NCBI GenBank assembly: GCA_938041695.1
Contig: CALISI010000020.1
Location: forward strand, 1-19,541
From: an uncultured Actinomyces sp.
Lineage (GTDB): Bacteria; Actinomycetota; Actinomycetes; Actinomycetales; Actinomycetaceae
DNA: 19,541 nt
Reading direction: 5' to 3'
Shown: positions 7,649 through 16,620 of the stretch, piece after piece
Position numbering within the stretch: the stretch's first letter is position 1
Layout of the letters: the number at the start of each line of letters is the position of its first letter
Made by a program: the position numbers and the translations under genes
The notes under the pieces: model-generated
Database searches by the model: none
What the model saw: the letters and a program-made list of their open reading frames with translations, nothing else
Told to the model about the DNA's origin: nothing

Positions 7649-9907
7649 CTAAACAGGTTTAGGGACGCAAATCGGTTCACCCGCGGATGGATGGCGTTCC
7701 GAGGGGAACAGTTGTGTGGCTTCCAGTGCTCGTCCGTCTTTGGGGTACCCGTCATCGAAGTTCGTCGCGTTGTTTTGACGGTTCTCATTACGTGTCATGT
7801 ATCGCACTGGGATGCCGTCTGTGTAGCCAAACGATGCCCGCTGGAATGCTTGAACCCAAGGGAACTGGTCGAAACGATCGGGTACCTGATAATGGTCGAT
7901 CGAGCTGATCGTCTTTGTCCCCAAACACCCGTCGAGCTGAGTGTAGCCAGTAGCTAGTTGCTGCCCAGTTTGAAGCCGCAACTCTGTCGCCTCCACTTTA
8001 AGTGTACCGTATCCTAGAGGCTTTCCCATTCCGAGACGGAGGTAGCCGACAAGACCCTTACCGCGTTCGGAGTGAGGAACAAGATTTTCGGGCTTGAGAA
8101 GCCAAAGTAAAATGCTCAACTCGAGCGGTGTCAGCATTTCGAAGTGGATTGTCATGGTCATTTGTGACCCGGGGAGTATATATGACTCAACCACCGAAAA
8201 TGCGTCACTGTCCCGACTGAAGGGCTCGATCATACGTCTATTATAAGGAAGCTTCAGAGGTTCACGGTGCGTTGGGTACGTGGCTCGCCCAAGTGACTGT
8301 TTCCCATTAAGGAAGTAGTCTTGCCGACGAATGAGCTTGTGAGGCGTACCGTCTGTTCGTTCTTTGTTAGTAGGCTGTATGTTCTTTCCATCGTTAGTCG
8401 TCAAAAACCTTCGGGCAGAAGAAGGCTTCGGTTCGAGAAGAGGTGAGAGTGATATTGGGGCTCCTTTATATCGGTCGCAAGAGGAGGTGTCGATACTGCT
8501 AAAGGAGAGACGCCCCCTGATGGAAAGATGTGACTGATTGGTGTTAGAGCTATCCTCGACTGACGGAAGATCTGCTGTGAATCCGAAGAGTCGATCCGCA
8601 CTAGATGCTTCTGAAGCGAATGCGGGTGGGGTGAGTGCATTGTATTCGGCTAGTGAAGCTGGTGAGTCGGTGTAGCTTGCCCGTCCAATAGGGATCGGCA
8701 CAAGGTCAATAATTTCTGACTGGTCATCACTCAGGATTGCGTATGCTAGGCTGTTGTTGTCGGAAATTGACCAGCTTCTGTCGTTAATGAACCTGTTTGG
8801 TATCGGCTTTGGTTCACCCTTCTTTGATGACAGTTTCTCACGTTTTGTAAACATCTCGCGGTAACTATTGACCGTGTTGTCGTATCGTGAGAATAGTCTT
8901 GCCGCGTTGTTTGCGTTAAGCTCGATTCGCAAGGGGGATTCCCTCAAAGAAAAGAATATGCGTTCGCTCTTCTTCTCTTTGAAAGTTCTTCTGCCTGCTT
9001 TGCGATCTGTCGGATTCGTTGTGGTGTACAAATATCCCTTAATCGCGCATATTTCGTCAATGTAGGTTAATGATAGTGTCTCGTAATCGATTTTGAAGGT
9101 GTAGTCTGCCTGTTCTTGATCTTCTGTTCTGTATATAGCTGTAACGATCCAGTAGGCGTAAAGTCCATTTGATACAAGTGTTGCGTCAAAGTATATCTCT
9201 GGGAATGGCTCCCCGTGTTTTGGTGATGTCATCGCGATGAATCGATCACGCGGGGTTCCTGTCCCTCCGGGTGTGGGGCGATTGGATCGTGGTGACTGAA
9301 TATGTTCCCTCAAACTAATTCCTGCTGATGTGCCATCGTATAGAGAGGCTGTGAGGGTGATGGGGATGTCGCGATTGCCATCTGTAACGTAATCCCTGTA
9401 AGAGTGTGATCCATCGAGAATTTCAATAGTTGTCTGTTCATTCTCTGAATGTACGATGCGTACTGGCATTAGTGACGTGGAAGTTGCGGGGTCGATCCTG
9501 TAGGTAAGAGGAGTGTTGTGTGGATCGAACATGCGATATCTTGAATTTGTTAGTGCTTCAAATGCATTTGATAGCATTCCCTTAAACATTGTTGGAGGAA
9601 TGAAAGTTTTGTCGTCGACAATGTGAGGGTTGAGGGTCTTTATCTCTCGTGATGGATTAGATTTTGTTGCCTGTGTTTTAGTTCGTTGTACGCTTCCTAT
9701 GATAAGAGGTGTTTCGACAGTTGCTGTTACTGAAATCGAACCTGATAGTTGTTCGTGAGTGACTTCGCTGATTGGATCCGGTGTTTGGTCTCCCAGAAAT
9801 CCCCACTTATGCGACTTGGGTATTTTGCTGGTCCGTGTTCGAATCGAGGGAATTCTGTTGACCGATGAGTGAAACGATGTAAATTCATTGGCATTCGTGT
9901 CTGACAT
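7649..9907 (-). CDS. cas7: Large Cas7-family (RAMP) subunit, TIGR03986 / Cas7-insertion type
   Basis: This 752-residue protein is the last gene of the effector operon. Near the N-terminus are a RAMP strand (GSISVTATVETPLIIGS) and the signature FIPPTMFKGMLSNAFEALTNSR (from about residue 102). Near the C-terminus is a Gly-rich loop, LRLGMGKPLGYGTLKVE (about 620-636). The long middle part has no RAMP motif I can place, which fits a Cas7 with a large insertion, as in III-Dv complexes. It would contribute one Cas7 backbone position along the crRNA; I cannot say whether it cleaves RNA. I chose the ATG at 9907 over the in-frame GTG four codons upstream because GTGGAG then sits as SD at the right distance, two bases after the csx19-like stop. 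The DNA is visibly more AT-rich than its neighbours (43% GC in a sampled line against 63% in the Cas7-2x gene). Confidence 0.85.
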   Translation of the reverse strand: MSDTNANEFTSFHSSVNRIPSIRTRTSKIPKSHKWGFLGDQTPDPISEVTHEQLSGSISVTATVETPLIIGSVQRTKTQATKSNPSREIKTLNPHIVDDKTFIPPTMFKGMLSNAFEALTNSRYRMFDPHNTPLTYRIDPATSTSLMPVRIVHSENEQTTIEILDGSHSYRDYVTDGNRDIPITLTASLYDGTSAGISLREHIQSPRSNRPTPGGTGTPRDRFIAMTSPKHGEPFPEIYFDATLVSNGLYAYWIVTAIYRTEDQEQADYTFKIDYETLSLTYIDEICAIKGYLYTTTNPTDRKAGRRTFKEKKSERIFFSLRESPLRIELNANNAARLFSRYDNTVNSYREMFTKREKLSSKKGEPKPIPNRFINDRSWSISDNNSLAYAILSDDQSEIIDLVPIPIGRASYTDSPASLAEYNALTPPAFASEASSADRLFGFTADLPSVEDSSNTNQSHLSIRGRLSFSSIDTSSCDRYKGAPISLSPLLEPKPSSARRFLTTNDGKNIQPTNKERTDGTPHKLIRRQDYFLNGKQSLGRATYPTHREPLKLPYNRRMIEPFSRDSDAFSVVESYILPGSQMTMTIHFEMLTPLELSILLWLLKPENLVPHSERGKGLVGYLRLGMGKPLGYGTLKVEATELRLQTGQQLATGYTQLDGCLGTKTISSIDHYQVPDRFDQFPWVQAFQRASFGYTDGIPVRYMTRNENRQNNATNFDDGYPKDGRALEATQLFPSERHPSAGEPICVPKPV

Positions 9908-9909
9908 GA

Positions 9910-10533
9910 TTAGCTCCACTTTCCTGTAAATAGCTGCTCGACCACGACCGTATTTCCGTACTTATCTTCTTCTTGGATGAACTCAAGTGCCGACATGTCG
10001 TTAGTGGCGGTGTCTTGTGTGCCCTGTTTTGTCTGACCAGTGCTGGTATCGGGGGTAGACTCTTCTTTGCGAGTCGCAGTAGACTTGTGCTGCAGATAGC
10101 TCACCTTGTGGAACCACCCGCTGACAGATACTGATTCCGTGACCTCAGACGATGTCTTCGGTCTGCCGGAGGTGAGCGTTAGCTCAACGGCACCCACGCC
10201 GTTCACCCAACGGTACTCGAGAGCCAGAACGTGGCCCTCTGCGGGTTCGTCAGGCAGTTTCACCGGTACCCACAGGCGCAGCTCGAATAGCTTCGTCGGA
10301 TCGAATTCTCGCCCATCGATCGGCGTGACAGAGAGCTTCGGCTTCTCGTCAGAGGACCCCTTATCGAACCCCAACACCGTCCACGTCCCGTTGGTCGCGA
10401 ACGCCAGGCCCTGAACGTCCTCACCCAAATGAGTGTGCACATAGCAGAGGAAGACGTCCAAGCGTGGTGTGTCACCAGAAACCGGGGGGATAGATGAGTG
10501 TGTCAGCATCGCTTTCTGATTCTTGTCAGTCAT
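9910..10533 (-). CDS. csx19: Csx19-like type III-D accessory subunit
   Basis: This 207-residue soluble protein has no strong motif. The segment FDPTKLFELRLWVPVKL, with following strands (VLALEYRWVNGVGAVELTLT) and a C-terminal VVVEQLFTGKWS, looks like one compact beta-rich domain. A Thr/Ser/Gln-rich linker (about residues 150-180) separates the last part. The name rests mainly on position: in III-D and III-Dv operons csx19 lies between Cas7-2x and the large Cas7. The Csx19 family is about this size and is a structural subunit of the complex. The ATG start has GGGAG six bases upstream and overlaps the preceding gene by 8 bp (10526-10533), so translation is coupled. An unrelated accessory protein cannot be excluded. 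Confidence 0.6.
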   Translation of the reverse strand: MTDKNQKAMLTHSSIPPVSGDTPRLDVFLCYVHTHLGEDVQGLAFATNGTWTVLGFDKGSSDEKPKLSVTPIDGREFDPTKLFELRLWVPVKLPDEPAEGHVLALEYRWVNGVGAVELTLTSGRPKTSSEVTESVSVSGWFHKVSYLQHKSTATRKEESTPDTSTGQTKQGTQDTATNDMSALEFIQEEDKYGNTVVVEQLFTGKWS

Positions 10534-12445
10534 CGGCGGCTCCCGTCTCTTCAGATTGTTTACGCGCGGCTCCCGGACCGTTCTCTAGGCGCTTAGACCA
10601 CTCTGTCCCGTCATACTTATCTTTCAAATGGCGCAGGACCCGTCCCGCGAGCTCGCGTTGTCCCTTGTAGAGCGCGTCAGTCATGACGCCAGCGCCAGTT
10701 GCCGGCTGCTGCAGTGCTTCGCAACCAGTGAAATTCCACGACGGAAGGTCAACACCTTTACGGTCAGCCCCCTCTACCTCGATCGTTGTAACGACGACCT
10801 GGCCCAGGCCGCGCGTCGATCGGCTCCCCAAGGGGAGCGTACCCGCGGATAGCTCGGCGAGCACCAGGCCGAGCAATACGTAGGCGGCGTGAGCGTAGTC
10901 GGCGTGGGTAGGCTTCGGTTGCTCGCGCTCGACCGAACTGTCCTCCGCCTCGTTGGCATCGGCAGGTCCGTGCTTAGCTTCCGGCCCCTTCTCGGCTTCG
11001 ATGTTGCTCAGGAGCTGGCGCAGATCAATGTCGATCGTGATCGGCTCCCACTCGGTGCCCAGATACACGGCCTCAGTGAAGAGTCCGCCGTCGATGACGC
11101 CGCCCGTCCACCGGTCAATCGCATTGTGCGTGACCTCGATAAGTTTCCCACGCTTAGTGGAGAGACAGTCGTGAACGGTGACAGCGCCCCGGTACTCTGT
11201 GCTGCCGAACATGTAGCGGACCAGGTTCGGTTCCGCGGCGATCTGTTCGTGGATGTCGTGCGAGGTGAGGGGCTTGAAATCGTCGCGAGCAGCGAGTACC
11301 GTCCGCGCGATGCGTGAGGCCCGTGAGCGCAGCGCACCGCGAATCGAAGTTCCCGGGATGAGGAGTTGGGCGTTCTCCCACTCCTCTGATGGGTCTCGGA
11401 GCGGATAAACGACCTCGTGAACCTCCTCGTCGGTACCCTTTTCCTCATTTTCTGCTTCTTTCGCGGCCTTGCGCTGCTTCGTCAGCTTCTCGTCCTCGGC
11501 GACGAAAATGCCGGTGGGTGACCACCAGTTGATCGTGATGCGTGCAGGCTGCGTGCCTACCCAAGCAGAACTGTCTGTACCCTTAGGCGATTCTGGCCCT
11601 TCGGTTAGAGCACCCGTCAGCGCATCAACGATATCGACGGGCTCCTTCCCCACGATCCCCTTCGACTGGGCGACTATTCGCAGATATTGATCGTCAGAAT
11701 CTTGGCGCTCCTCATTGGATTCTTGGACCTTGATACGTCCCTGCCCGGACCCAGTGCGTCCACCCAGCGAAACTGCTTTGCTCTTGAAGAGGGTACGGAT
11801 GAGGTGAAGGAGCAGCTCAATTGCTTCGGAGGGCGCGGGCCTCGGAATCCCCTCCGACTGTTTGTTATCCTTCCGCTCCCCGTCATTCTTCTGCTCGCCA
11901 TCGCGTCCCTCGGCGGTGATACGGATGCTGAACCTTGTGCCGCGGGGAAGGAACTCGTGCTCGTAGAGAGCTCCGTCCGAGGCCGCGCCCGTCGTCCGGT
12001 CGATGCCGACGCCGTGACGCCTCGGCAAGTGGGAATCGCCGGAGTCGGTGTCCTCGTATTCCGGGAAGGAGATGGCGTGGAAGGTAAGTGCGCTCTGCCT
12101 GATCGGCAGGGAGGCGTCATTGCGCAGGCCACGATCATGGATGGACTTGCCGGTGTCGAGCGAGTTATCGCCCCACAGGGAGATCCAATTTTCCTTTGAG
12201 AATGCTCCTCCGTCCTGAGTCGTGGGATGCCCGGCATCTTTCAACGTTTGGCGGGCGATGTCGCATGCCGCGCGAACCGCGCCCCTGATGGACCTGCCGG
12301 GGATCGTTGGCTCGTTGAGGCCGTTGCGGCAGAAACGGATGACGGTTCCCTCTCCGTCGCGGTCGGGGACAGCGTCGACACCGCCGATGTGGAGCTCTGA
12401 CGTCAGCTCAACGGGGATGGTCAGTTCATAGCGTGTGAAGGTCAC
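10526..12445 (-). CDS. cas7: Double Cas7 (RAMP) protein, Cas7-2x of a type III-Dv-like complex
   Basis: This 639-residue protein contains two Cas7/RAMP units in tandem. Unit 1 has IPVELTSELHIGGVDAV at the N-terminus, the signature IPGRSIRGAVR (48-58) and a Gly-rich loop, LGGRTGSGQGRIKV (about 226-239). Unit 2 begins near ARITINWWSPTG, repeats the signature as IPGTSIRGALR (363-373) and ends with LPLGSRSTRGLGQVVV (about 535-550). D24, D28 and D30 lie in the loop where Csm3-type proteins keep the RNA-cleaving Asp. Csm3-like subunits bind the crRNA and cut target RNA at six-base intervals; a fused pair would supply two sites. The GTG start overlaps the upstream stop (GTGA) and has AAAGGAGG upstream. 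A charged insertion (KAAKEAENEEKGTDEE) interrupts unit 2. Confidence 0.88.
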   Translation of the reverse strand: MTFTRYELTIPVELTSELHIGGVDAVPDRDGEGTVIRFCRNGLNEPTIPGRSIRGAVRAACDIARQTLKDAGHPTTQDGGAFSKENWISLWGDNSLDTGKSIHDRGLRNDASLPIRQSALTFHAISFPEYEDTDSGDSHLPRRHGVGIDRTTGAASDGALYEHEFLPRGTRFSIRITAEGRDGEQKNDGERKDNKQSEGIPRPAPSEAIELLLHLIRTLFKSKAVSLGGRTGSGQGRIKVQESNEERQDSDDQYLRIVAQSKGIVGKEPVDIVDALTGALTEGPESPKGTDSSAWVGTQPARITINWWSPTGIFVAEDEKLTKQRKAAKEAENEEKGTDEEVHEVVYPLRDPSEEWENAQLLIPGTSIRGALRSRASRIARTVLAARDDFKPLTSHDIHEQIAAEPNLVRYMFGSTEYRGAVTVHDCLSTKRGKLIEVTHNAIDRWTGGVIDGGLFTEAVYLGTEWEPITIDIDLRQLLSNIEAEKGPEAKHGPADANEAEDSSVEREQPKPTHADYAHAAYVLLGLVLAELSAGTLPLGSRSTRGLGQVVVTTIEVEGADRKGVDLPSWNFTGCEALQQPATGAGVMTDALYKGQRELAGRVLRHLKDKYDGTEWSKRLENGPGAARKQSEETGAADD

Positions 12446-14532
12446 TTGCCTTCGCCTCCTTTGGTTGCCGCCGAGGAGATAAAGTCCTGTTTTGTCGCCT
12501 TCGTGACGGTGAGGCTCTCACAGTCGAGCAGCGGGTGGTCCACGACGAAGCGGCCGTAGCCCTGCGCTGTCAGCTCGCCCACTCCAAAGGGGGCGAGCTC
12601 CAGGAGCTTGCCTCGATCCTCCTCGCTGACCTGCACCTGGACCACCGATCCCGCCTGGATCGCAAGGCGACTCGCACGCGGCCCGTTGTCCGCAGGCGAC
12701 CACGAGTCAACACGGCGGTGACGGATCGCAGTCTGAATCCGTTTGAGATTCTTGTCGTTTGAGTCCTGATTGGAGCGCGAACGAGGCTTTTCATCAGCGC
12801 TCTCCCGGACGACCGTGACCGGGACGTTAGCCCGCCTGAAGGCAAGTTCCAGATCCTCAACGCTCCCGCCCAGCCCCAGAGCGCTCGACCGTGCGAGCAC
12901 GTCGGACTTGAACCACAGAGAGACTGTCTGATCGTCGGACGAGGCCGGGGTGTCCTCGCCGGGTGCTGCCCCGTCGGTGGACGTGGAGGCAGCGCTCGTG
13001 AGCTGCGTGCTTCCTGCGTTACCGAAGAGGCTGCGCGACTCCCGCTCGTCGTCTGTCTCTTCGCGGAGCATGCACGTCGCGGACCCGAAAGTGCCCGTGA
13101 GCTTGCGCGACCCGAGCCGGGCCTCGCGTGTCGTACCGAGCAGATCGGAGACAGAGGCGGCCTCCCAGAGCTCATCCGACACCCAGACGTGCGCGCGCAT
13201 GCATATTCCTTCTGGCAAGGCCTCGACCAGGACCAGTTGCCCCTTGCTGGCCGCGCCCGTCTCGTGGTTGATGGCGGTCGTCTGTCGCCCGCGCAGGGGC
13301 GGCTTACCGTACCAGCCCTGAGTCTTCGTGCCGGGCTCTTCACCGTCGCCTTCCTTCGGGGCGAAGAAGACATATCCGCTGCGAATGGGGATCTTCCCCG
13401 TTTCCTCGGTGGAGTCGCCGTACAGGGTGATGGGTGAGTTCGAGGTCTGCGTCTTGTCTGTCTTGAGCGTCAGAGGAACGGGGAGTCCCTCAGTGTCACA
13501 GATGACGGGCAACGCGTCCGAGACGAACAGGTGGCCGCCGGTCACGGCGTTGGTAACGACTGCTTCGTTCTCGTCGCGCTTCTTCGACGACACCAGCCGG
13601 TGCAGCCAGGGGAGCAGCACCGTTCCCCGCAGGAAGTCCAAGGAGCGGATTTCGTTCGAGAAGGGGACCTCGTAGGACACGATGGGCGAGTTGAGCGTGA
13701 GGTCGAGGATCAGGTGGTGCCCGCTGCCGTGCTGAGCAGCGGAACCGTCGACGGTCCCGACCTGGTGTTGTGTGCTGCGCTGCGGGGCTGGGAGCGCGCT
13801 GACAACGCCTGGCTCGAGAGACCGTGCCAGCTTCTTGAGGCTCGTCCTCAGCTCCTGCGCGCATGACGAAGCGAAGGCGACGATCTTGGACGTGGACTGC
13901 CCGGCGCGTGCCTCAACCTCGTGGTTGGTCACGAGGACCGTGCACTCGCCGTCGCCTCCGCTGCGGCCCGAGCCGATGCCTCGGACCATGAGGCCCGCGA
14001 CCCCCAGGAGGAAGTGCGCCGCCTTGATCCTCGCCTGGTCGGAGATCTCAGCCCCGGCCTCGTCGATGAGGGCGAATGTGCCCGTGAGGATGCCGGCCGC
14101 CGCGCGCTCCGTGAAGCGCAGGAACTGGTCGCGCGCCGTCCCCGTCTTTGGGTCGATGGAGAGGGATACCGTGTCGTGGACGGGGATTTTCGAGGCTGGG
14201 GTCGCGTCCGTGAAAAGAACGTGACGCGGGTGGGGGGTTGAGCCCGGCTTGCTGTTGGGGTCCTGGCCGAAGAGCCACAGGGCAAAGCTGGTCCACTTCT
14301 TGGGGGAGTTCTTGTCTGGCCCGTCGAGGGCCTTCGCCGCCAGCATCGCCTGCTCGCGCAGGACGCCCGTGATGACCGTGCCGCGCACGACAGGCTTGCC
14401 GTTGCTGCGCTCGATTGTTGAGTGTGTGCGCCCCGCCTGACCCACGCCCGTGGACACGCCCCAGTCGGACGTGAACACGATGGTCACGTGGCCGCTCGCG
14501 GTAGGAGAAGTAGTAGGTGAAGCGGTGGTCAC
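12442..14532 (-). CDS. csx10: Cas7-Cas5 (Csx10-like) fusion subunit, type III-D
   Basis: This 696-residue protein appears to be a fusion. Residues 1-230 look like a Cas7/RAMP unit: FTSDWGVSTGVGQ with D23, the signature RGTVITGVLREQA (50-62), and a Gly-rich loop GIGSGRSGGDGE (about 184-195). From about residue 280 it resembles Csx10, the Cas5 group of type III-D: EVPFSNEIRSLDFLRGTVLLPWL, then TTAINHETGAASKGQLVLVEAL, and a C-terminal GVGELTAQGYGRFVVDHPLL. In III-Dv the matching protein is Cas7-Cas5-Cas11; I cannot point to a clear Cas11 part. A disordered acidic stretch (STDGAAPGEDTPASSDD) lies in the middle of the C-terminal half. The GTG start overlaps the cas10 stop (GTGA) and has GGAGG seven bases upstream. 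The open frame extends 49 codons further upstream, but that reads through cas10 coding sequence. Confidence 0.83.
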   Translation of the reverse strand: MTTASPTTSPTASGHVTIVFTSDWGVSTGVGQAGRTHSTIERSNGKPVVRGTVITGVLREQAMLAAKALDGPDKNSPKKWTSFALWLFGQDPNSKPGSTPHPRHVLFTDATPASKIPVHDTVSLSIDPKTGTARDQFLRFTERAAAGILTGTFALIDEAGAEISDQARIKAAHFLLGVAGLMVRGIGSGRSGGDGECTVLVTNHEVEARAGQSTSKIVAFASSCAQELRTSLKKLARSLEPGVVSALPAPQRSTQHQVGTVDGSAAQHGSGHHLILDLTLNSPIVSYEVPFSNEIRSLDFLRGTVLLPWLHRLVSSKKRDENEAVVTNAVTGGHLFVSDALPVICDTEGLPVPLTLKTDKTQTSNSPITLYGDSTEETGKIPIRSGYVFFAPKEGDGEEPGTKTQGWYGKPPLRGRQTTAINHETGAASKGQLVLVEALPEGICMRAHVWVSDELWEAASVSDLLGTTREARLGSRKLTGTFGSATCMLREETDDERESRSLFGNAGSTQLTSAASTSTDGAAPGEDTPASSDDQTVSLWFKSDVLARSSALGLGGSVEDLELAFRRANVPVTVVRESADEKPRSRSNQDSNDKNLKRIQTAIRHRRVDSWSPADNGPRASRLAIQAGSVVQVQVSEEDRGKLLELAPFGVGELTAQGYGRFVVDHPLLDCESLTVTKATKQDFISSAATKGGEGK

Positions 14533-16607
14533 TGGGCACCTCCTGCGGTGGAATCGTCTGCTGCTTCCTGGGAGCCGACCCAGTCGGCGTCCCCGCGAAT
14601 CCGTGAAGCGAGGTAGCGGTTGGGCAAGTTCCCGGACAGGTCGATGAGGTCCAGAAGCCACCGCACCTGCTCGATGCAATCCTCAGTGTCCTCGTCGGTA
14701 TCGTCGAGGCGCGTCTTCGAGGGCAGCGGCCCCAACGCCTTTACAAGCACCTTCGTGCCGCGTGCGTTCTCCTGCGCATCCGTCCACTCAAGGCGGATCG
14801 CGCAGATGGAGTGGTTGCAGCGCTTCGTTGTCTTCTCGTTGTCCGACTTTTGCTTGCCGTCGTCTGGCTTTTGCTTGTCGTTGTCGATCTGCTCCTGCGT
14901 CGCGAACTTTTCTTCGTTGTCCTTCAGGACGTAGCCGAGACACTCGGATCGAGCCTTATCGTCCTTGGGAACATTGACATAGTTGGCGAGGAGCTTGACG
15001 ATGCGGTTCGCGCGGGCACGCGGGAACGGGTCACCGGTGGTCTGCGTGGGGTCGTCCGGTTTCTTGCCGTCGAAGGCTGCGACCGCCTGAAGGATGCGCG
15101 CCCAGGAGGACAACGGCTGCGGCTTCGCAGTGGGTGCTTCCTCAGTCGAGGTCGTGGTTGCGTCCCAGATGCGCTCCGGCGCGTAGCATCCGATCAGGAA
15201 GGGGCGCTGCGAGCGGCCCTTGTACTCGTCCAGCGTGTCGTCCGGGTCGAGGACTGTCGCGTCGCGCAGGACGTGGAAGTTGATCGTCGAGCAGGGGACC
15301 TTCCCCGGCTTCTTGCCAAGCTTCTTTCCTCGCGACACCAGCTCTTCCGCCAGGTCGTAGGCGATGTGGAACGGGAAGTTACGCCCCACGATGGCCACGC
15401 CCGCCGAGGCAGTGAGGGGAGCGGGTTTCTTCGCACCCGCGACTACTGCGAGTTGTTTGAGAAGTTCGTCCTTCTCCGTGAGCTCCTCGTAGTGGCGGAT
15501 GTAGGCCTCGGCGAAGGGGATGGCGAATCGCCCGTCCGTGTAGACCGTGACGTCGTCGCCGCCCACCAAAACGGGAACCACGGGAGGAGCCGTCAGACGA
15601 TTGTCGCCAGCGAGTTTGTCGATGGTTGCCCAAGCATCGGCCACCGCCTGGTTGACGACGCCGTCGAGGCGGTAGTTCACCTCCATGACGAACCACTGGA
15701 AGAGACCGTCATTGGGCTTGCACGGGTTCGTCTTCCTGCGATATGAGGCGTCCTCAAGCGCGTCGAGGTGTTGCTTAACCTCCTCGAATGCGCTGCCGAG
15801 GTCACGCATGATCGCACCCACCCCGTTGCCGTCAATATGGACGACACCAACTGACGACAACATGTCCTTGGCGACCTCGGACTCTTCGCCATCTTGGAAT
15901 GCGGCCGCCAGCTTCGTTGGATTAAGCTCCGGGTCGTGGGTGAGCTTCTTGCCTTGTATCGCAAGGCGCCGGTTGACATCCTCGATTTGCTGCCGTCGTG
16001 ACGTTGTCGCGAACGCGCGTTTCACTCGTGACGGTAGGGAAAGAGACGACTTCTCATCGAAGTTGTTCGGTTCCAGTGGGTCTTGAATGAGATTCAGATC
16101 GTGGAGCGATGCCGAGGCGGGAAGCGCCGATTCGTCGCCCCTGATGAGGTACGGGAACTGTGGGAAGCGCGCGGCGGCCGGGCGGCGGTTCAGTGAGTAG
16201 GCGCTGAACTCGCGATCGAGCCTGTCCAGGTCGGTGGCCACGACCCGCTTCTGGTCCGTGGGGATGAACACTCCAGTCACGTCAAGGCCAGGGGCGTCAG
16301 TGAGCGCCTGGAGCGTCACCTTCCTGATCAGGGTCCGCGCAAGGGCTTCGGGGACGCCGTCGTCCTCAGTGAACCGGACGATCACCTTACCCGAGGAATC
16401 CGAGACCCAGAAGGAGGAGGGGAGAACCTTCTTTCCCTTCTCGTCGGTTGTGACGGAGGGAAGCTTCAGGTCGAAAGCGGCCTCCTGGACCCAGTGGGAC
16501 AGCAGCGTAATCTCGAAAGACGCGCCGATCTGCTCACGCAGGCGAGGGGACGAAAAGATGAACGGCTGATTGCTGTTCGTCTGCAGCATGACGAGGTAAG
16601 TTGCCAC
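14529..16607 (-). CDS. cas10: Cas10, large subunit with an intact GGDD cyclase motif and no visible HD domain
   Basis: In type III systems Cas10 senses target RNA bound by the complex and makes cyclic oligoadenylates. This 692-residue protein starts with YLVMLQTNSNQPFIFSSPRLREQIGAS, a typical N-terminus for Cas10 proteins lacking HD. It has a first palm-like strand VVHIDGNGVGAIM (about 254-266) and the catalytic GGDD at 349-352 (LVGGDDVTVY). I see no His-Asp pair at the N-terminus, so single-stranded DNA cleavage is unlikely. A Lys/Asp/Gln-rich low-complexity linker (around KQKPDDGKQKSDNEK) precedes the C-terminal helical domain. The start is a GTG with GAAGGAAG upstream, 13 bp after the membrane-protein stop. 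The stop overlaps the next gene by GTGA. The intact GGDD argues for a second-messenger output. Confidence 0.92.
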   Translation of the reverse strand: MATYLVMLQTNSNQPFIFSSPRLREQIGASFEITLLSHWVQEAAFDLKLPSVTTDEKGKKVLPSSFWVSDSSGKVIVRFTEDDGVPEALARTLIRKVTLQALTDAPGLDVTGVFIPTDQKRVVATDLDRLDREFSAYSLNRRPAAARFPQFPYLIRGDESALPASASLHDLNLIQDPLEPNNFDEKSSLSLPSRVKRAFATTSRRQQIEDVNRRLAIQGKKLTHDPELNPTKLAAAFQDGEESEVAKDMLSSVGVVHIDGNGVGAIMRDLGSAFEEVKQHLDALEDASYRRKTNPCKPNDGLFQWFVMEVNYRLDGVVNQAVADAWATIDKLAGDNRLTAPPVVPVLVGGDDVTVYTDGRFAIPFAEAYIRHYEELTEKDELLKQLAVVAGAKKPAPLTASAGVAIVGRNFPFHIAYDLAEELVSRGKKLGKKPGKVPCSTINFHVLRDATVLDPDDTLDEYKGRSQRPFLIGCYAPERIWDATTTSTEEAPTAKPQPLSSWARILQAVAAFDGKKPDDPTQTTGDPFPRARANRIVKLLANYVNVPKDDKARSECLGYVLKDNEEKFATQEQIDNDKQKPDDGKQKSDNEKTTKRCNHSICAIRLEWTDAQENARGTKVLVKALGPLPSKTRLDDTDEDTEDCIEQVRWLLDLIDLSGNLPNRYLASRIRGDADWVGSQEAADDSTAGGAQ

Positions 16608-16620
16608 GGTGTCTTCCTTC

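Noticed and set aside
14533..14679. Upstream extension of the Cas7-Cas5 gene to 14679
   Set aside because: The extra 49 residues overlap the cas10 C-terminus in another frame. The GTG at 14532 has a GGAGG SD and the GTGA overlap seen elsewhere in the operon.
14811..15746. 311-residue + strand ORF opposite cas10
   Set aside because: It is a shadow frame, antisense to the GGDD region of cas10.
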